Below, piece after piece: positions 60,071 to 64,000 of a DNA stretch of 64,000 bases. Location of the stretch: contig QZLH01000007.1 in assembly GCA_003833135.1 (NCBI GenBank), positions 59,613 through 123,612 on the forward strand, written 5' to 3'. Position 1 is the stretch's first letter. Each line of letters opens with the position of its first letter. The DNA is from Oehlia diaphana. Lineage: Eukaryota > Glomeromycota > Glomeromycetes > Glomerales > Glomeraceae. A model generated the notes under the pieces. That model did not search any database. It was not told the origin of the DNA and saw only the letters and a program-made list of their open reading frames with translations. The translations under genes and the position numbers were made by a program.

Positions 60071-60533
60071 TTTATTATGAAATAAACTGTCTTTTAGCAT
60101 AAAGAAAGAGATGAAATTTAGTCATAAAAAAGCGATTAAATAAAACGAAATTAAAAATGATATTTAAAAAGTATATTTGAATCTCAATAAGCTTTATGAG
60201 AAAGCGATCATTGATCATTTTAAACTCCTATGTGTTCTATATGTTCTTTGGTTTCAAACTTATAAACTTTAATTATACATATTTTTACACGGTTTTAAAT
60301 CATATGCGGCACTTCGCAGCATTTACAATCCAACTCTCTATCTAAAACTTACAATATGTGAATTAATTATAATTTCTAAAGAAAATGTAGTTATTACTTT
60401 TACGCTTACATTTACACAAATTAATGATTGATGCTAAAAATACATGTAGTAAATAAAAAAAAAATGCTAAATTAAAATACAAATTAATTAATTAAAATCG
60501 AATAAATTAACAATTAAACGCCGCCAATTTTCG
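60071..60533. other. Intergenic spacer
   Basis: Separates two same-strand genes and probably contains the promoter and missing first exon of the uncharacterised gene to its left. No motif was recognised. Confidence 0.4.
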
Positions 60534-63500
60534 TTATTTATAATTGCTCATGTTTGTTACTAATTCCATATTTTTGGCAAGTACCTGATGTTTGATAAAT
60601 ATATTAATAAATGTAAAATTTTGAATAAATAATTATTAATATTAGAACAAACTCACCTCTTTTAATTCTGCATCCATAGATTTTATTTTCTTTTCCATCT
60701 CATTTCTTTCTTTCATTACCTTATCTTTTTCACTTATAGAATCTGCATACCTTTGTTGAACATTCATAATTTTTTCATTCAATTTATTACATTCAAAACG
60801 CGACTCCCTTAACGAATTCTCTAATTCTGATAACCGTTTTTCCAGTATATCCACTTTCTTCGCGTCATCATTATTAAACCGATCTGTAGTATTTGTTGTA
60901 GTTATATTACGTTGACGTTTTTCAAGTTCTGCCAATCGTGATTGTGTAAATTCGGTTATTTTAACAATTTCATCTTCTTTCTGCTTGTTAAGCTCTTGTA
61001 TTGATAATTGATGTTTTTTAAAGATCTGTTTCTTTTCTTCTTCGTGTTCAATTGCCATAGTTTTAATTTTGTCACGAAGACCACCTACTGTTTTTTCTGC
61101 TTGTGTTATGGAATGTTCAAATGCTGTTATTGTTGAGTTTTTTTCTTGGTGAAATTCTTGAAGTTGTTGGGTAAGAGTTGCAATCTGAGCTTCGAGATTC
61201 TGATGTATAGCTTTATATTCTTCAATTTGCATCGTGAGACTAGTTATTTTAGAAGTGTCTATAATTGGACTTTTTGGACCATCTCGACTTGAAGAACGGG
61301 AATGATTTAATACTATTGCTTCTTTTTCAATAAGATTATGCTTAAGATCCGAGACTTGATTATGTAAATCTTCGATCTCTGTCATTGAATCTTTAAGTCT
61401 GTTTTGAAGGTCATTTATTTTTGCATCCGCATTTCGTTTTGCTTGTTCAGCATCAGTTTCAAAAGCACGCAATTTCGTAGTTAAACGATTTGTTGAAGAC
61501 TCAAGACTATCAATACGAGCTTGTGACTGTTTTTTGAACATTTCAAGGTTTGAAATTTCAATATCCTTATTCACACATTCTTGCAATGCTGCTTCTAATT
61601 TTTGTGATAATTCTAACTGTTTTGTTTCGGCTTCTTTAGCTTCTTGTAAAAGTTCTTCTAATTCTTCGGAATGTTTCCTTGTATGATCTAATTTATCATA
61701 AAGTTCTTCTAATGTTGAATCTTTTTCTCTCAGCTCAAGTTCATAATTAGAAACAAGATCGGCTTCTTTTCGATTCCAAGTTTCTCGTTCTGCTGCATTT
61801 TCTTTCATAAAAGTTTGCATACTATTTTGGTGATCTTCCAACAATTTTGATAGAGATACTTTTTGTTTTTCAATAATCTCTACATTATTTGTTAACTCTT
61901 CAAAGGCTTTCACCTTTTCATTATAATCAGATTTAATTTTTGTTAACTCATTATCCAATTTGTCTCTTTGAGATTCCATTTCTTGCAACTGAATTTGTAA
62001 GTCTTTATAATTTTTTTCCCAATATGTTTTCACTGTAGAAACGGTATTAGCAAGTTTATCACGTTCATTCTCCAATTCAATCATTTTATTGTTTACTATT
62101 GAGTTTTCATCCCGAAGTCGTCTCATTTCATCATTAGCTTTCTTCAGTTCTTCTGCCATCTTTTCTTTTTCTAGGGTGACTGTTCTATTATTAGCTTCAA
62201 GATCTTCCACTTTAGAGCGAATAGCGGCAATTTCATTAGATAGTTGTTGATTTTTAGTAGCCAATTGCTGATGTTTTTCAGTTAATTCCTTGTAAGAAGA
62301 TTCCGCATTTGCAAGATAGTGAGTAGTTTCCTCTAATTCTTTTACAGTTTTGGAATTTTGTAAACTATTTTGCTCTAGTCTTGAATTTTTATCGATTAAT
62401 TCACTCACTTTAATTTTATATTCTTTTTCAAGTTTATCACGAAGTTCTTGTAACTCTTTTTGATGACTAGTTTCCAATTTTTTACGAAGTGATGCTAATG
62501 ATTGTTCATGTTCTTTTTCTTGTTGTTCTTTAAGTTTATTGAAATTTTGTGATTCTAATTCATTACTTTCAGCTTGTTTACGTTCAATTTGAAGTTGAAG
62601 TCGGTTTATTATTTCAGATTTATCTTTAATCAAACTTTCCAAATCTTCACAATGTTCTTTCGCTTCGTTAAATTCCAGTTCTAAATTAGATAGTTGAATT
62701 CGTAAGTTTGAAAGTTCCATATTAGTATCACTTAATTGTTCACGAAGTGTTTCAATAATTTGTCCAGATTCTTTTTCTACTTTTATCCTAGCATTCAATT
62801 GTCCTTTAATTACTTCTTCAGTTTTTTGTTGGAATTCTTTTATCATGTTACTAGTTTTTTCTTTATCTCTATTAAGATCTTTTACTTCTCGTAATGAACG
62901 AGCATATTCCTCCTGTAATTCAACTATTTGAGCATCTTTTTGTTTATTTGCAGTTTCCAATGAATATAATTGAGTTTTTAAATCTAACAATGCAGATTCT
63001 TTTTCTCGCTTGTAATTAACCCAAGAAACTTCAGCGGCTTTTTTTTCACCCAATTCACGCATAAGTCCATCGATCTGATTCCGTAGTTCCCTCTCTCTGT
63101 CAATTATTCTCCGATCTTGTTGATCTTTTATTTGCGCAAAAGTTATTTTTGTTTCTCCTCTTATCATTGAATCTAATTGTCCTGCATGTTCACGACGAAG
63201 TATTTCTATTTCTTTCTCACATTCTTTCCTATTGGACTGCATTTCAACTTGAAAATTATTTTTACTCTCCATTAACTCGTCTTCAGCTTTTTCTTTGTAT
63301 CTTTTCATTGTCTTTAATCCCGCTATTAATTTATTTTTTTCTGCATCATGAAGTCTCAATAATTCTTCTTTTTGAGATTCATATTGAACAGATAATTCAT
63401 TTTTTATTTTTTCCTCATTGTCTTTATTTTGATTCATCAATTTTGTTCTTAATATATCCATTTCTGAACCACTTTCTTTTTTCATATTCTCCATACTATT

Positions 63501-64000
63501 TTTAAGTTCTTGTATTATTTTTTCAAATTCCTGTTTATGATCATTTTTTGACTTTTCATAATCCAATTTTGTTTTATCCAATTGAGTTTTATGTTCTTTT
63601 CGTAATTGTTCAAGTTCTTCTTTGTGCTGTTGATGTTGTTTTTCAAGTTTTGTTATGAAAGCCTCATAATCATTTATTTGAAAATCATTAAGGGAAGTTT
63701 TAGTATCACTGTTTGATAGGGAAAGTCCAGCTTTCATATAATCAAATTTAGAATCTAAATCATCGACCGGAGTTGTAATACGTGTACTAGTAGAACTAAC
63801 TGAATTATCCGATGAAGTAATTTGTAAACTTGAATCCGAAGAACTATCATCTCTTTCATGCTTTTTATATTGCAAAAGGTCAAGCTCAAGGTTTATCGGT
63901 GAATGTACTTTTTCAATTTTTGAAGGATTAATTTTTACGTCTTTAGATAGAGAAGTATGAATGCTTTGATTAACACTATTTTCTCTTGTAAAGAGTTCCA
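60534..64000 (-). CDS. Long coiled-coil protein, 5' end outside window
   Basis: Structural or scaffold protein of unknown precise role. The main exon runs from the window edge (frame open at 64000) to 60657, and a 17-codon final exon (60584-60534) ends MELVTNMSNYK. More than 1100 residues are visible. The first 110 or so are Ser/Thr-rich and disordered-looking (SSSDSSLQITSSDNSVSSTS). From ITKLEKQHQQHKEELEQLRK onward almost everything is heptad coiled coil rich in Glu, Lys, Gln and Leu. A short Ser/Pro break (HSRSSSRDGPKSPIID) lies about three-quarters along, and an Asn/Thr break (RNITTTNTTDRFNND) near the end. Such architecture occurs in Golgi, centrosomal and cytoskeletal tethers, so composition alone cannot decide. 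The lack of introns for over 3 kb contrasts with its neighbours. Confidence 0.8.

Noticed and set aside
60642..63505. Open frames on the plus strand within the coiled-coil gene (for example 63149-63505)
   Set aside because: These are antisense shadows of a long Glu/Lys/Leu-rich reading frame; they lack start context and family resemblance.
1..64000. Search for tRNA and rRNA genes by eye
   Set aside because: No convincing T-loop GGTTCRANYC with matching acceptor stem and no rRNA-like conserved block was seen; a covariance-model scan would be decisive.

Overview
The window looks like nuclear DNA of an arbuscular mycorrhizal fungus (Glomeromycotina, Rhizophagus-like). The sequence is very AT-rich. 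Nearly every gene is cut by short introns of about 50-160 nt. Homopolymer T-run/A-run tracts are everywhere, and decayed repeats carry palindromic GGTC motifs. The proteins are clearly fungal/opisthokont and no bacterial operon structure is present. The organism assignment is inference from style and family resemblance, not a database match. Exon borders were built by hand from splice signals, reading frame and remembered family sequence.

Layout. 1-2.5 kb is repeat land: palindromic GGTC repeats, a foldback (MITE-like) element and a decayed TnpB/Fanzor-type nuclease gene. 2.5-9.8 kb holds a divergent pair of mitochondrial genes: an octapeptidyl (intermediate) peptidase (-) and glycine decarboxylase P-protein (+). 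9.9-11.8 kb is an Asn/Lys-rich DUF7918-like gene. 11.8-17.5 kb is gene-poor: a decayed dispersed-family gene, inverted repeats, an assembly gap (15960-16503) and a 616-bp-offset direct repeat around it. 17.5-19.1 kb is a type II membrane O-fucosyltransferase-like protein. 21.7-30.6 kb is a convergent pair, recyclin-1 (F-box/Sec10, +) and a calpain-7/PalB-like protease (-), followed by a decayed DNA-level copy of part of recyclin-1. 32.3-35.3 kb has two small secreted cysteine-containing proteins and a PARP-like gene. 37-47.7 kb is a dense housekeeping block: dynamin-like Vps1, PAT-complex Asterix, ribosomal uL11 (Rpl12), U5 snRNP factor Aar2, ESCRT-I Tsg101/Vps23 and mitoribosomal mL54. 48.4-64 kb holds ataxin-2/Pbp1, a mitochondrial-looking RRM protein, dymeclin, an unrecognised gene and a long coiled-coil protein that runs off the right edge.

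Functional themes. Four genes act in endosomal/Golgi traffic (recyclin-1, Vps1, Tsg101, calpain-7/PalB), and dymeclin adds a Golgi function. Oct1, GcvP, mL54 and probably the RRM protein are mitochondrial. Several pairs are divergent with 150-470 bp between start codons.

Most notable observations: two introns with textbook U12-type (minor spliceosome) signals, one AT-AC in ataxin-2 and one GT-AG in dymeclin; a TnpB/Fanzor relic; an apparently non-canonical AT-AG intron in the calpain gene; an intron-bearing pseudogene fragment of recyclin-1 beside the calpain promoter; and a 56-residue secreted protein with dibasic (Kex2-like) sites.
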